NCBI GenBank assembly: GCA_028583605.1 | Contig: CM053328.1 | Location: 36,137,722-36,201,721 of the forward strand | Source: Dastarcus helophoroides | Lineage: Eukaryota > Arthropoda > Insecta > Coleoptera > Bothrideridae | DNA: 64,000 bases | Reading direction: 5' to 3' | Shown here: piece by piece, positions 34,493-46,169 of the stretch | Numbering within the stretch: the first letter of the stretch is position 1 | How the letters are laid out: the number at the start of each line of letters is the position of its first letter | Made by a program: the position numbers and the translations under genes | The notes under the pieces: model-generated | What the model was told of the DNA's origin: nothing | The model's database searches: none | The model's input: only the letters and a program-made list of their open reading frames with translations

Positions 34493-36096
34493 TTACTTCG
34501 CTTCCTTACAAAAATTGCTTACATCACTATCAGATGTGTTATCAAATCGTACTCTTTCAGCTACTCCAGGCCAACAAACTAAGAAGAAGAATCACAATTT
34601 TATGCTAAGAATCTATTTTCCAGCAAACTCCGTACCTTTTCTACTTGAATGTCCTTGCTGTTTGATGGTACCTTTCGGGGGCTTCTGCAAAAGAGTCCTC
34701 GAAAATATAGAGCTGTCACTACTGCATTCGTTAGAGGAGTAACTTTGGAAATAACGTTCTTCCCTTCCGAACGTACTACCTTTTCGTAATGCCATACTCG
34801 ACAAAATAGCATTCCTAGTTTCCTTAGGGAAAGGAATCAAATTCCTTTCGTGTTCCGCTAGAATTTGCTTATCTGAAATGGGAAACACTTTAATTAAATG
34901 CAATTCAAAATTTGAAGATGTTTTACCAATTTGATTGGAGAGGTATTTGGAATTCCAGAATTCCTTGTGGGAGATATTGTCATCTATTTCTGAAGAAGGA
35001 TGCTCATCTAATTTATTATAGTCTCCTTGATTCTTTGGCAACATTTCAGGGCATTCGCCTAAGCTTTTTAGCTTCTTTCGATTTTTTAGGTAAACTATTT
35101 TATTCCTTACAGAATTTACTGGAGCATACTCAGAATTACTTGATCTATTTACAACGTCATCACCTCTTTGGGTAACTATCGAACCTTGGCTCATTGGCCT
35201 CTCTGATAAAATCCTGTTAAATTCTTGAATCTTCTTACGTACGAAATTCTTAGGTATCAGCAAGTTGGTTCTCGGTTCAACTCTATAGACAGCTTCCGAT
35301 GACGAATTCGATTTGACACTCGATGCTACCAAATTTGGAAATCTCTTGTCAAAATCGAATGTCCTTAAAGCTTCTAACATCAGCTCGTATTTTTGCGCTG
35401 AACTCGCCTCGCAAATTCTCAAACCTTTTTCTGAACACTGGGAGATGATTCTGCGTTTTCTGGGATTGTGGTTCATATTCCTCATGTTTTGGCAAAACTC
35501 GTCGAGGTCTTTACCTTTTAGGAATCGCTTTTTTATGTTCATGACCGTTTGGGACATTTTGCCGGTGTTTTTGGGGCAACTGCCTTCGCCTATGTCGGTG
35601 ATATCGGACTCTGATAGGTACAGTTTGGTGAGATTGGTGAAGTTGCTTGGGGGGTAGGTTTGGCTGCTTTTGGATTCTGAGCAGTTGGCGCTCTTGTTGC
35701 GGACAGTTGTTCTTGTTTGGTTTGATGGGTCATAGTTCAAGTCTAAATTCTGGAGGAGTTTCGTCATTAAGGTGTGGGATGGTATATTTTTTGCTAAATC
35801 GGCGGTTGTGTTGGTCTGTTTAATGACGTTGGTATGGGGTGGTTCGCCGAAGAATAGATTGATGGTGGTTCTGCCGAAGCGCTTGATGCGTTTTATGCTT
35901 TTGGATGTGATGCCCAGCTTTCTTTTTTCATCGCTGTAAAATACTGGATATTTAGAGGGGTGGTATTTACTAGTTGCTTAAATTTTTACTTTGGACTTTT
36001 GTAGTCTGAATCGGAACTAAAAAATTCTCGCTCAGTTGTGATGCATGTGTCTTCTTCGCTCTTGTAAGGGCGCATGGTCGAATCTCCTCTTAGCAT
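34493..36096 (-). CDS. unrecognised 496-residue protein, three exons
   Basis: Exon 1 is 35990..36096, exon 2 is 34636..35933 and exon 3 is 34493..34578. Introns are 56 and 57 bases with GT-AG ends (donors AAA|GTAAAA and AAAAG|GTACGG; acceptors TTTTACAG|C and TTCTTCTTAG|T). The joined length is 1491 bases, in frame throughout, with intron phases 2 and 1. Without splicing the frame would stop seven codons into the second intron.

The protein has no signal peptide or membrane segment. Residues 37-64 form a strongly basic stretch (K-R-K-L-G-I-T-S-K-S-I-K-R-I-K-R-F-G). The middle is polar and serine/asparagine-rich. The C-terminal exon contains R-V-R-F at residues 477-480, which fits the RVxF docking motif for protein phosphatase 1, followed by acidic serines (D-N-T-S-D-S-D). 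I recognise no family. A second in-frame ATG at 36073..36075 (residue 8) could be the true start. Normal codon variety and consistent splicing make it a real gene; the function is unknown. Confidence 0.8.
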
Positions 36097-36125
36097 TTTG
36101 ATAATTTTACTGGAACAGTTGTTCT

Positions 36126-36131
36126 TTTATA
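36126..36131 (-). promoter_or_regulatory. possible TATA box of the 496-residue gene
   Basis: TATAAA on the minus strand ends 29 bases before the first ATG. If used, transcription would start almost at that ATG, which would favour the second ATG seven codons later as the translation start. An upstream non-coding exon is an alternative, so this is only suggestive. Confidence 0.25.
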
Positions 36132-36139
36132 GTTACAGA

Positions 36140-37130
36140 AAGAAAACCGTTCTGATTTTTTCCTGGATAAGCATTTCGAGAACAACGCTTATCTAGAAGA
36201 TGTGTTAAAAAGTTGAGTTCCTCCGTTGATCATGGACGCATCGATCCCCAAATCTCCCAATAAAAACTAATGTAATACAGTAAGTTAACTTTTCCGTTTC
36301 AGATTACAGGATAGCAATACATTACTGAGAATTTAAAAGACTAGGAATACTAAAGCTACAATTGGTCACCACGAACCCATAGAAATATTTTAATAAACAG
36401 ATGTCATGAGTAAAGAATTATAATGCGTAAAATTGATAGATATTGGAACTGCTGAATTCCTAGCTCAATTGTACAATTAAAAAATGTTAATAGACAATTG
36501 TTGGCGTTGAATCTTTGGTTAATTTTTGCATATTAAAGAAATGTTATCGGTCAATTGATGGTCTAGAACGATTTCGTATTCTATTCATACTTTGCCCAGT
36601 TATATTACAAATGATTATCTGCATTAATAGTTAATTTCCTTCTTTATAACAGCAATTCCGTCAATCTAACGTTAAAAGTAAGAGGTAGTGTAGTTGGAAA
36701 ATCACTTATTTTATGTACCATAAATAAGAACGTAACTGCCACTGATCAGCTTTGCAACTGTTGTCAATAAATTCCACTTGTCCGTTGTTTGAATGAAGGA
36801 AGAATTGATTATTTTATAAACTACAGAACCGAGTACCAAAGCACCACGTTAAATACCAAGTAAATTGTTTGTGTTAATTGCGACAACAATTGCTACCAAT
36901 TGCACTCTTATACTCTTACTGACTCGCTTCAGGGTCTATCTCTTCTTCCAAACCTCCAGATTTTTAATTGTCATTTTTCTATATGTAGTAATCTTTAACA
37001 TTGTCCACATAAGTAAAAACAGGTGAGGAAAGTATCAAAAATAATGTCTGAATTATTGGTACACCGGAAAAAAATTGGAAATTTAATAAACCATCGAATC
37101 TGTGCAAAATTTAAACATCGCAAGGTATAG
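36140..37130. other. unique intergenic sequence upstream of the 496-residue gene
   Basis: It has no array words, no repeat-family member and no coding frame of note. It is the natural place for this gene's regulatory DNA, but I can name no site. Confidence 0.35.
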
Positions 37131-37134
37131 AAAA

Positions 37135-38640
37135 ATCTGCGATTAACTAGGCGAAAGTACGTAAGTTATTTTAATTTTGGAAAGAGATCTGGAGAGTAGA
37201 AGTTACAGACAAAATTGTTATTAAAATAAATCCAATAAAAACAATCACGCGAAGGTGTCAAACATGAAAACATGTTTAATACAACAATAAGTTTAACATA
37301 CCTAAACGCGTGTCACGCCGAGGGCGCTTATTATTTAATAAATTTTTTAGCTCTGACTGACAAACAACGCACAGCCTCAACGAATGGGTCTAGGAGCATG
37401 AAATGTCATACAGGTGTTTCCCGTAATACGTAGGTGAGCACTAAGGGAGGATTTTTAAAATTCAGCCTCCAAGGAGGTAAAAATGTGTATTAACGGACAG
37501 GTGTAAGTAGCAGTGTACCTAGGAAAGTTCTGGCGCACAAAAAGGCGGGAATTTCAAATTCCGACGCATGCGCAATTGTTTTAAATGTACAAATACTTGT
37601 CTAACAGTTAATTTGACCTATCCAGTAGTTGGTTTGAGTTGTACAGCTACTTGTCTAACAGTTGGCTTGACTTATACAGCTACTTGTCTAATAGTTGATT
37701 TGATTTGTAAAATTACTTGTCTAACAGTTGGCTTTAGTTGTACAGCTACTGTCTAGGAGTTGGTTTGACTTGTCTAACAGTTGATTTGACTTGTCTGACA
37801 GTTGGTTTAACATGTACAACTATTTGTCTTACAGTTGGTTTGACTTGCATAAGTACTTGTTGGTTTTACTTGCCTAAGAGTTGGTTTTAGTTGTCCAACT
37901 ACCTACCTAGGAGTTGGTTTGACTTGTCTAACAGTTGGTCTTAGTTGTCCAACTACTTGTCTAACATTTGGTTTGAGTTGTAAAACTGAAACCAACTGTT
38001 AGACAAGTCAAACCAACTTCTAGATAGACAAGCAGTTGTACAGCTGAAACCAACTGTTAAACAAGTAGTTGTACAACTCAAACCAGCTGTCAGACAAGTC
38101 AAAGCAACTCCTAGACAACTAGTTCGACAACTAAAAGCAACTGTTAGACAAGTCAAATCAACTGTTAGACAAGTAATTGTACAACTCAAACCAGCTGTTA
38201 GACAAGTCAAGCAACTTCTAGACAACTAGTTGGACAACTAAAACCAACTGTTAGACAAGTCAAATCAACTGTTAGACAAGTTGTTGTATAAGTCAAATTA
38301 ACTGTTAGACAAGTCAAACCAACTGTTAGACAAGTCCAATCAACTCCTTGACAAGTAGTTGTACAACTGAAACTAACTGTTAGACAGGAAGTGGTACAGG
38401 TCAAACCAACTGTTACACAAGTAGTTGTACAACTAAACCAATTGCGCATGCGTCGGAATTTGGATTTCCCGCCTTTTTGTGCGCCAGAACTCTCCTAGGT
38501 ACACTATTTATGTATAATGCATAATGCACAAGATTGTATTTAAAGTTAAAGTTACCTAATAAGCGTTGAGAGCTGATATCGTTGATCAAATTGATCAAAT
38601 TCATCCAAATTTTTGCAGGTGATATATTTTGTCTTTTTAT
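37135..38640 (+). repeat. interspersed repeat 'D', copy 2, interrupted by the foldback element
   Basis: The left part (37135..37511) shares 'acctaaacgcgtgtcacgcc', 'gagggcgcttat' and 'gctctgactgac' with copies at 43190..43395 and 43655..43855, and 'acaacgcacagcct' and 'cgtaatacg' with copy 1 at 1215..1515. The right part (38506..38640), from 'aagattgtatttaaagtt' to 'tttgcaggtg', matches the end of copy 1. The foldback element lies between. Confidence 0.65.
37512..38505. mobile_element. foldback-type transposable element, 994 bases
   Basis: The ends are inverted repeats. The left end agtgtacctaggaaagttct, through 'ggcgcacaaaaaggcggg' and 'ttccgacgcatgcgcaattg' (37512..37578), returns in reverse complement at 38439..38505. 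Inside, each arm is a tandem array of a 33-base unit (acttgtctaacagttggttt plus gagttgtacagct). It points one way from about 37590 to 37985 and the opposite way from about 37988 to 38430, so the whole element can fold into one hairpin. This is the architecture of Drosophila FB-type foldback elements. The periodic Thr/Cys/Leu frames (T-C-L-T-V-G-L) on both strands follow from the 33-base period and are not genes. No target duplication was identified. Confidence 0.85.
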
Positions 38641-41600
38641 GAATTACTTTTTTAATTTTAGATTAAAATATCATATTTAAAGTTAAAATTTCTAGACTAG
38701 AGTCGTAGTGCATGGATTAAAATGAAAAAAAAAAATTGAATTTCTACGAAACGGTTTCTTGAAATTTTTAATTCAAAGTCAGACTTGGAGATGTTGTCAG
38801 TATTTCGAGAAGAAACTTTAAAATGTTTAAAAAAAAATGTTTCCCCACATTTCGATTTAAACATCGTAATTTCTAAAATGAAAAAAATTCGCTTGGGTTC
38901 TTTTTCGAAATTCCTATTTCTCGAAAATTCTTCTAAATTTTGACCTTTTTCTGACCCTTTTCATTTTAAAGTTAAAAAATGCGCCCCTCTAAAATGCCAG
39001 TTCTAAGTTTCATTATTTTATAGAATTCGTTCAAAATTTAAAAAATTCGAAATTTGGAATTTTAGGTTCTTCAAAATAAACTAAAAACCTTTCAGGAATT
39101 TTTCAAAAAATCGGGTACAAAAATTCGAAGTTTTGAGAGAACGGCCAACTCGTTCAAAAAATGTTGAAAAAATGTCGAAGTTTTGGCAAAAGTCCCACTT
39201 TTACCAAAGTTTTGGCATAAGTTCTACTTTTTAAAAAAATATAAAAATTTCGAAAAATGTTCAATTTCTGAAAAAAAGCCATAACGTTTAAAAAGCTCAA
39301 ATTTTGATGATAAAAGAGAGATTTGTTAAAAAGATGAAAATTATAAAAACATTCAATAATTTGGAAATTCGAAATTTGGAATTTTAGGTTCTTCAAAAAA
39401 AATTAAAAACTTTCAGGAATTTTTCAAAAAGCCGGGTTCAAAACGTCGAACTTTTAAGAAAACGGCCAACACGTTCAAAAAAATTTTGAAAAGATGTCGA
39501 AATTTTGGCAAAAGTCCGACTTTTACCAAAGTTTTGGCAAAAGTCCTATTTTTACCAAAGTTTTGACAAAAGTACTATTTTTGAAAACAATGTAGAAATT
39601 TCGAAAAACGTTCAAGTTCAGAAAAAAGCCATAACTTTTAAAAAGCCTAAAGTTTGATGATAAAAGAGAGATTTTAAAAAAAAAAGAACATTATAAAAAC
39701 ATTCAAGAATTTCACAAAGCCTCCATTAAAATTTTAAAAAATTTTGGAAGTTAATTTTTAAAATAAAAGCTCATTTTACTACATAACACTTCGAGAGAGA
39801 CAATATTTTTGGAAAACAGTTGAAATCTTTAAAAAAAGCCAAAAATTCGAGAAATACTAAAAGATATACAAATACAAATAGAAAAAGTTTGAACAAATGT
39901 GAAAATTTTCAAGTAAAAGTAAATATTTTGAATAAAGGCAGACTTAAAAAAAAACAATATTTTAACATAATCATATTCATAAAAAATCCAAAATTTTGAA
40001 TGAAATCGAAATTTTGAGAAATATCGAAATTTTGAGGAAAAAGCATTGTGTCAAAATTTTTACAAAAAGTCGACATTTTAAAAAAAGCAGAGATTTAAAT
40101 AAAAGTTATAACTTCTAGAAAAAGTCGAAGTTTTAATGATAAAAGGTCAAAATTTTCAAAAAACTGAATTTCTGATAAAAGTTAGAAAATTTTTAAAATG
40201 TTGAAATTTTGAGAAAAATCCAAAATTTTTAAAAAAGTCGAAATTTAAAAATGGGGTAATTTAAAAGAAACCAAATTCTGAGATAAGTTCTACTTTCCAA
40301 AAAAAGTTGAAATTTTGATGATAAAAAGTCGAAACTTTTAAAAATCTGAAAATTCTGAACAAAGTTCGAAAATTTTAAAAATGTCAAAATCTTAAGTAAA
40401 ATCCGATTTTTCAAAAAAGTGAAAATTAAAAAAAACGAAATAATAGGTCAGTTTACTACATAAAAGTCAAAACTTCTAGAACAAGTCGAAATCTTGATGT
40501 TCAAAAGTCGAAACTTTTAAAAAAACTGAAAATTCTGATAAAAGTTCGAAAATGTTCAAAATGTCGAAATTTTGAGAAAAATCCAAAATTTTTACAAAAA
40601 GTCGAAATTTAAAAATGGGGTAATTTAAAAGAAACCAAATTCTAAAATAAATTATACTTTCCAAAAAAAAAGTTGATATTTTGATGTTAGAAAGTCGAAA
40701 CTTTCAAAAAAACTGAAAATTCTGAACAAAGTTCGAAAATTTTAGAAATGTCGAAATTTTAAGTAAAATCCAATTTTTCAAAAAAGTGAAAATTAAAAAA
40801 AACGAAATAATAGGTCAGTTTAATACATAAAAGTCAAAACTTCTAGAAAAAGTCTAAATCTTGATGATAAAAAGTCGAAACTTTAAAAAAAAACTGAAAA
40901 TTCTACTAAAAGTTCAAAAATTTTAAAGATGTCGAAATTTTAAGAAAAATCCATTGTTCCAAAAAGGTGAAATCAAAAAAAAAAACAAAATAAAAGGTCA
41001 GTTTACTACATAAAAGTAGAAACTTCGAGAAAAAGTCGAAATTTTTAAAAAAAGAGTAGAAATTTTTGAAAAAAATAGTCGTCATTATCAAAATAGGTCT
41101 AAATTTTAAGCAATCGTCGAAAGTTGGACAAAGGTGGGAATTTTCAAAAAAAAGGTACAAGTTTTTAAAAGTCAGTTTTTCGACATGATCAAATTTATAG
41201 AAAAAAAATCAAAATTTTGAAAAAATCACAATGAGAAGGGATCGAAATTATACGTAAAAATTTTCAAAAAATTTAGAATCTAGATAAATTGTAACCAAAT
41301 TCTGAAAAAGTTGTAAGTTCCAGAAAAAGTCGACATTTCGATGATAACGGTCGAAATTTTCAAAAAAACTGAAAATTTTGAAAAGAGTTCGAATATTTTA
41401 AAAATGTCGCAATTTTAAGAAAAATTCAATGTTTGGAAAAAGTGAAAATTAAAAAAAATCGAAATAACAGTTCAGTTTACTACATAAAAGTTGAAACTTC
41501 AAGAAAATTCGAATTTTTTTAAAACAGAGTCAAAATTTAATAAAAAACGTTTTAATTTTCAAAAAAGGTCCAAACTTCGAGAAATTGTCAGAACTTGGAC

Positions 41601-41834
41601 AGAGGTAAACATTTTCAAAAAAAGGATAGGAGTTTTCAGAAATCAATTTTACGGCATGATCAAATTTGTAGATCAAAACTTTGAAAAAAATCACGATTTA
41701 TGAGAAAAAATCGAAATTTTATGTAAAAATTTTCAAAAAAAATCCAGAAAATAAATTCTATATGTAAAAGGGCGACGCTGTGAATGTGTTGCAATTAATA
41801 AAATAAATTCCCATTTAAAAAAAGTGGAAATAAA

Positions 41835-41867
<33 letters not shown>

Positions 41868-42009
41868 TATATAGAAAAATTTGAAATTCGAAGTTTACAA
41901 AATATAAAGGCAAAAAAAAGTCGAAAAATTACTTAAGAAATTTCAACAAAAGTCGAAGGAAGACTTTTCAAAAAAGTCCTTATTTTCAGAAAGTCAAAAT
42001 TTTGTTTTT

Positions 42010-42480
42010 TATCCTTTTTTTTACGCCGAAGAGGGAAGAGGTTTAATTTTATATCTTGTTACAGCTTATCCTTTACGATAACTTCAAGAAGTATCAAGGG
42101 CATAAGGAAATATGATCTTAGAAACATATATTCAGGAGTGATGTATTCAAACCCTTATGGATACAAATAAAATTCAATTTTAGTAGAAATAAAGAGAACG
42201 TTGGCTAATACTGGGAAATTCATAGAAAAAAACCACGATAAGGATGCTTACGTATAGGGTACTCAATTAAAATCGCAGAGTTTATTTTTATCATTCCAGA
42301 ATATCGCAAAAAACTATCAATTATATCATTTATCGAAATAGTAACCCGCTGGAAACAAAACATAAAATGTATTGCAATAATGCAACCTTTTAAATATTTA
42401 AACGTGTGTAGGGGATCATAACTAGCTGAACTACCACGGACGTTTAGCAGAAATGGTCACTCTGGAAAAAGTCACAAGAC
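42010..42480. other. spacer inside the array, no gene recognised
   Basis: Mixed-composition sequence without array words. No coding frame, RNA gene or repeat-family member was seen. Confidence 0.3.
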
Positions 42481-42489
42481 TTTATTCTA

Positions 42490-42610
42490 ATGCATAGATT
42501 AATAGGTTTAAACTTTTATCAGATTCAGAATTTGGGAACCAAAGGAGGGTCCGGTTCTTGTTAGACCTCGTCAGTTTAACATACCCAACTTCAACCTGAC
42601 AAATTTAACG
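42490..42610 (-). repeat. interspersed repeat 'E', copy 3 (diverged)
   Basis: It has the same word order as 33236..33390, with changes: 'aggtttaaacttttatcaga', 'gaaccaaaggagggtccggt', 'gttagacctcgtcagttt'. Confidence 0.5.
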
Positions 42611-43189
42611 TTTGAAGATAATACACATTTGTACGTTTAGTGTAGGTATATCGGGAGTAACAGGATCATGGTACACCCGCTTTTTTTTCTTTATTTATCA
42701 AGGTAAAATTTTCAAACTTACTACACTTGATGTACTTATGAAATGTCAACCAACTTTTAATTTTTAAATAGAACACCCTGTATATTATTACATTTTTGAA
42801 AGCTGCACACATTTTTGAATACAATTCACCTAAAAAAGTTATATTTGAAGGATCGAAAAATTTTTTGGTCCCATTTTACATTTCAACCTAGGAGGGTAGA
42901 AAAGGTAGAATTTAAAAAAAATAAACACTCGAGAGGTGTTTTCAAAAGTGGAAACTTTTAAAAAATCCAAATTTTCGAAATGAATTGAAATGTTTTAAAA
43001 AATAGAACTGAAAAGTAGATTTGCCAAAAATTGTTTCCACTTAAAGAAGAGGTAAATATTTTCAAAAACAAGGTCAAACATTTGCAAAAAAATCTAAATT
43101 TTCGAAAAACTTTAAAACTTCCAGACAAACTTTAAAATTGCATTAAACTATGAAGGTATCGAAAAGGAAAAAATGCGATTAACTAAGCG

Positions 43190-43855
43190 GAGGTACGTGA
43201 GTTTTTTTAATTTTGGAAAAAGATCTAGAGACAAAATTGGTATTAATATAAATCCAATAAAAACAATCACCTGAAGGTGTCAAACATAAAAATATGTTTA
43301 ATATAATAATAAGTTTAACATACCTAAACACATGTCACGCCGAGGGCGCTTATCTATTTAATAAATCCATAAGCTCTGACTGACCGACAACAGGTGTTTT
43401 CAAAAATCGAAACTTGTAAAGAAAACAAATTTTTGAAAAGAATTAAAATGTTTTAAAAAAATAGAACCTAAAAACAGATTTGCAAAAAATTGAAATTTTC
43501 ATTCAAAAAAGGTAAACATTTTCAAAAATAAGGTCAAACATTAAAAAAAAATCAAAATTTTCGAAAAACTTCAAAACTTCTAGATAAACTTTAAAATCGC
43601 GTTGAACTATGAAGATTTCGAAAAAAATGCAATTAACTAGGGGGAGGCACATACGTTTTTTTTAATTTTTGACAGAGATCTAGAGAGTAGAAGATACAGA
43701 CAAAATTGATATATAAATTTAATAAAAACAATTACATGAAGGTGTGAAACATGAAAATATGTTTAATATAGTAATAAGTTTAACATACCTGAACCCATGT
43801 CACGCCGTGGGCGCTTATCTATTTAATAAATCCATAAGCTCTGACTAACAGCTTT
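43190..43855 (+). repeat. two tandem-like copies of repeat 'D' 5' part
   Basis: The copies at 43190..43395 and 43655..43855 both read from an 'attaactag' or 'attaactaag' start through 'agatctagaga', 'aaggtgt(c/g)aaac', 'catgtcacgccg' and 'gggcgcttatctatttaata' to 'cataagctctgact'. They are about 460 bases apart, with array sequence between. No coding content is seen. Confidence 0.65.
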
Positions 43856-44159
43856 TAGCAGTGCTTTTAAAAATCGAAACTTTTAAAAAATCCAAATTTT
43901 CAAAAAGAATTGAAATGTTTTAAAATAATAGAACCTAAACACAGATTTGCCAAAAATTGAAATTTCCACTTAAAAAAAGGTCAACATTTTCAAAAATAAG
44001 GTCAAACATTTGAAAAAAATTGAAATTTTCGAAAAATTTCCAAACTTCTAGATAAATTTAAAATTAAAAAAAAAATTGTAATATTGAAATTAAAGTCTTC
44101 AAAAAAGTTGAAATCTCCAAAGAATAAAATTTTTAACGAGGAAAAAAGTTATAAAACAA

Positions 44160-45530
44160 GTAAACAATTCAAAAAATCAAAATATATCCGAATAAGCCAG
44201 CATTTTGAAAATTTTGGAGCAGTTGAGATTTACAAAAAGTTAAAATTTTGTAAGAAAAGTTAAAATTTTCAAAATCGACCGGAAATTTCGAGAAAAAGTT
44301 GAAATTTTGGAAGTTGCTTCAATAAAATCAAAATATATTTCATTAAGCCATCATTCTGAAGAATTTGGGACAACTAAAATTTTAAAATAGTCAAAATTTC
44401 GAAAAAAGTTAAAATTTTCAAAATCGAGACGATATTTCGACAAAAAGGTGAAATTTTGGAAGTTAGTCCAAAAAAATTCAATTTATTTAAATAAGCCAGC
44501 ATTTTGACAAATTTGGAGGAGTTGAAATTTACAAAAAAGAGTCAACATTTGGAAGAAAGTTAAAATTTTCAAAATCGACTCGAAATTTCGAAAAAAAGTT
44601 GAAATTTTGGAAATTAGTTCAATCAAATCAAAATATATTCCAATAAGCTATAGTTTTAAAGAATTTGCAGCAATTCGAATTTTAAAATGGTCAAAATTTC
44701 GAAAAAAGTAAAAAATTTTCAATATTGAGTCAAAATTTCGAGAAAAAGGTGAAATGTTGCAATTTAGTTCAAAAAAAAACAAAACATATTTAAATAGGCA
44801 AATTTTAATAAATTTGGAGCAGTTGAGATTTGCAAAAAGTCAAAATTTCGAAAAAAAATTAAAATTTGACAAAATTGACTCTAAATTTCGAGAAAAAGTT
44901 GAATTTTTGGAAGTTAGTTCAATAAAATCAAAATATATCCTAATAAGCCATCATTTTGAAGATTTGGAGAAACTGGAATTTTAAAATAGTTAGAATTTCG
45001 AAAAAAGTTAAAATTTTTAAAAACGAGTCGAAATTTCGAGAAAAAGTTGAAATTTTGGAAACTAGTTCAATAAAATCAAAATATATACCAATAAGCCAAA
45101 ATTTTGAACATTTTGAACAATTTGGAGCAACTAGAATTTTTAAATAGTCAAAATTTCAAAAAAAGTTAAAATTTTTAAAAACGAGTCGAAATTTCGAGAA
45201 AAAGTTGAAATTTTGGAAGTTAGTTAAATAACATCAAAATATATACCAATAAGCCATCATTTTGAAGAATTTGGAGCAACTGAAATTTTAAAATAGTCAA
45301 AATTTCGAAAAAAGTTATTTTCAAAATCGAGTTTTCGAGCAAAAGTTGAAATTTTAAAAGTTACCTCAAAAAAATCAAAATATATCCCAATAAGCCATCA
45401 TTTTGAAAATTTTGGAGAGATTTGGGATTTACAAAAGGTCAAAATTGCGCAAAAAGTTAAAATTTTCAAAATCGAGTCGAAATTTCGAGAAAAAGTTGAA
45501 ATTAGCCATCATTTTGAAAATTTTGGATCA
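44160..45530. repeat. tandem repeat, about 150-base unit, nine copies
   Basis: The anchor 'atcaaaatatatcccaataa' (variants) recurs at about 44176, 44329, 44477, 44629, 44779, 44929, 45076, 45233 and 45375, spaced 142-157 bases apart. Each unit continues with 'gccatcattttgaa', 'ttggagcaactgaa', 'gtcaaaatttcg' and 'cgagtcgaaatttcgagaaa'. The regular period near 150 contrasts with the irregular arrays elsewhere. Confidence 0.8.
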
Positions 45531-46009
45531 GTTGGGATTCACAAAAGGTCATAATTTCGCAATAAGGTAAACATTTAAAATCGAGTCGAAATTTTGAGAA
45601 AAAAAATGAAATTTTGGAAGTTAATTCAAAAGAATCAAAAGAATTTCGAAAAAAGTGAAATTTTAAAAATGAAATCAAAATTTCGAGAAAAAATTTTGGA
45701 AGTCGAACGAGAAAAAATTGTCATGATATTTGTTAATTTTATTTAACATTTCTGCGACCTAATTTGGAAATATTTAAATTTTTAGTACCATGAAAGTTGA
45801 CAATATTCTGAAACATTTTTTGAAATATGACTACGTGAAATGTTGAACAAAATTAATAAATATAATGTTTCCGATCAATAAGAGTCTACTATGAAGAAAA
45901 AGATCGACATTGTAAAAATAGTGGCTACTCTAAATACTTGAAATTTTCGAAATAAGTCGAAATTTTCAATAAAAATTGAATTCTTCAAAAAGAGTCGGAA
46001 TTTAAAAAA

Positions 46010-46165
46010 AAAGTAACCCAAAAATCCTTCCTCTTCTTTCACGTAGACTAAGGCGCTGCTAGTATTTGATGAAATTGTAACAGACAAGAGATTTACTTCA
46101 CCATTAGTGATTTTGTGGTTTAGTACATCGTACACAACCTGGTTGTACATGTACATTGCTAGGCC
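46010..46165 (-). other. open frame of normal composition, unidentified relic
   Basis: On the minus strand about 50 codons read as balanced protein: A-M-Y-M-Y-N-Q-V-V-Y-D-V-L-N-H-K-I-T-N-G, then ending V-Y-V-K-E-E-E-G. The frame then runs into array sequence (F-rich), so the coding part ends near 46015. I do not recognise it and no clear splice sites flank it. It could be a decayed mobile-element protein or gene fragment. Confidence 0.3.
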
Positions 46166-46169
46166 CAAG

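Larger units (their letters stand above)
38640..45720. repeat. degenerate TCGAAATTTT-type array with several tandem sections
   Basis: It is T-rich on the plus strand to about 38990, then A-rich. A unit of 319 bases repeats at 39047 and 39366 (ttcgaaatttggaattttag). Units containing 'cagtttactacataaaagt' recur at about 40451, 41000 and 41475, with a variant at 40816. An AT dinucleotide run is at about 41837..41873. Two copies of repeat 'D' (43190..43395, 43655..43855) and one of 'E' (42490..42610) interrupt it. The right end is a separate tandem of about 150 bases. Confidence 0.75.

Noticed and set aside
34912..35657. Plus-strand frames of 87 and 114 codons
   Set aside because: They are antisense shadows of exon 2 of the 496-residue gene.
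37568..38449. Thr/Cys-rich periodic frames on both strands
   Set aside because: They are the translation of the 33-base units of the foldback element and occur on opposite strands in the two arms.
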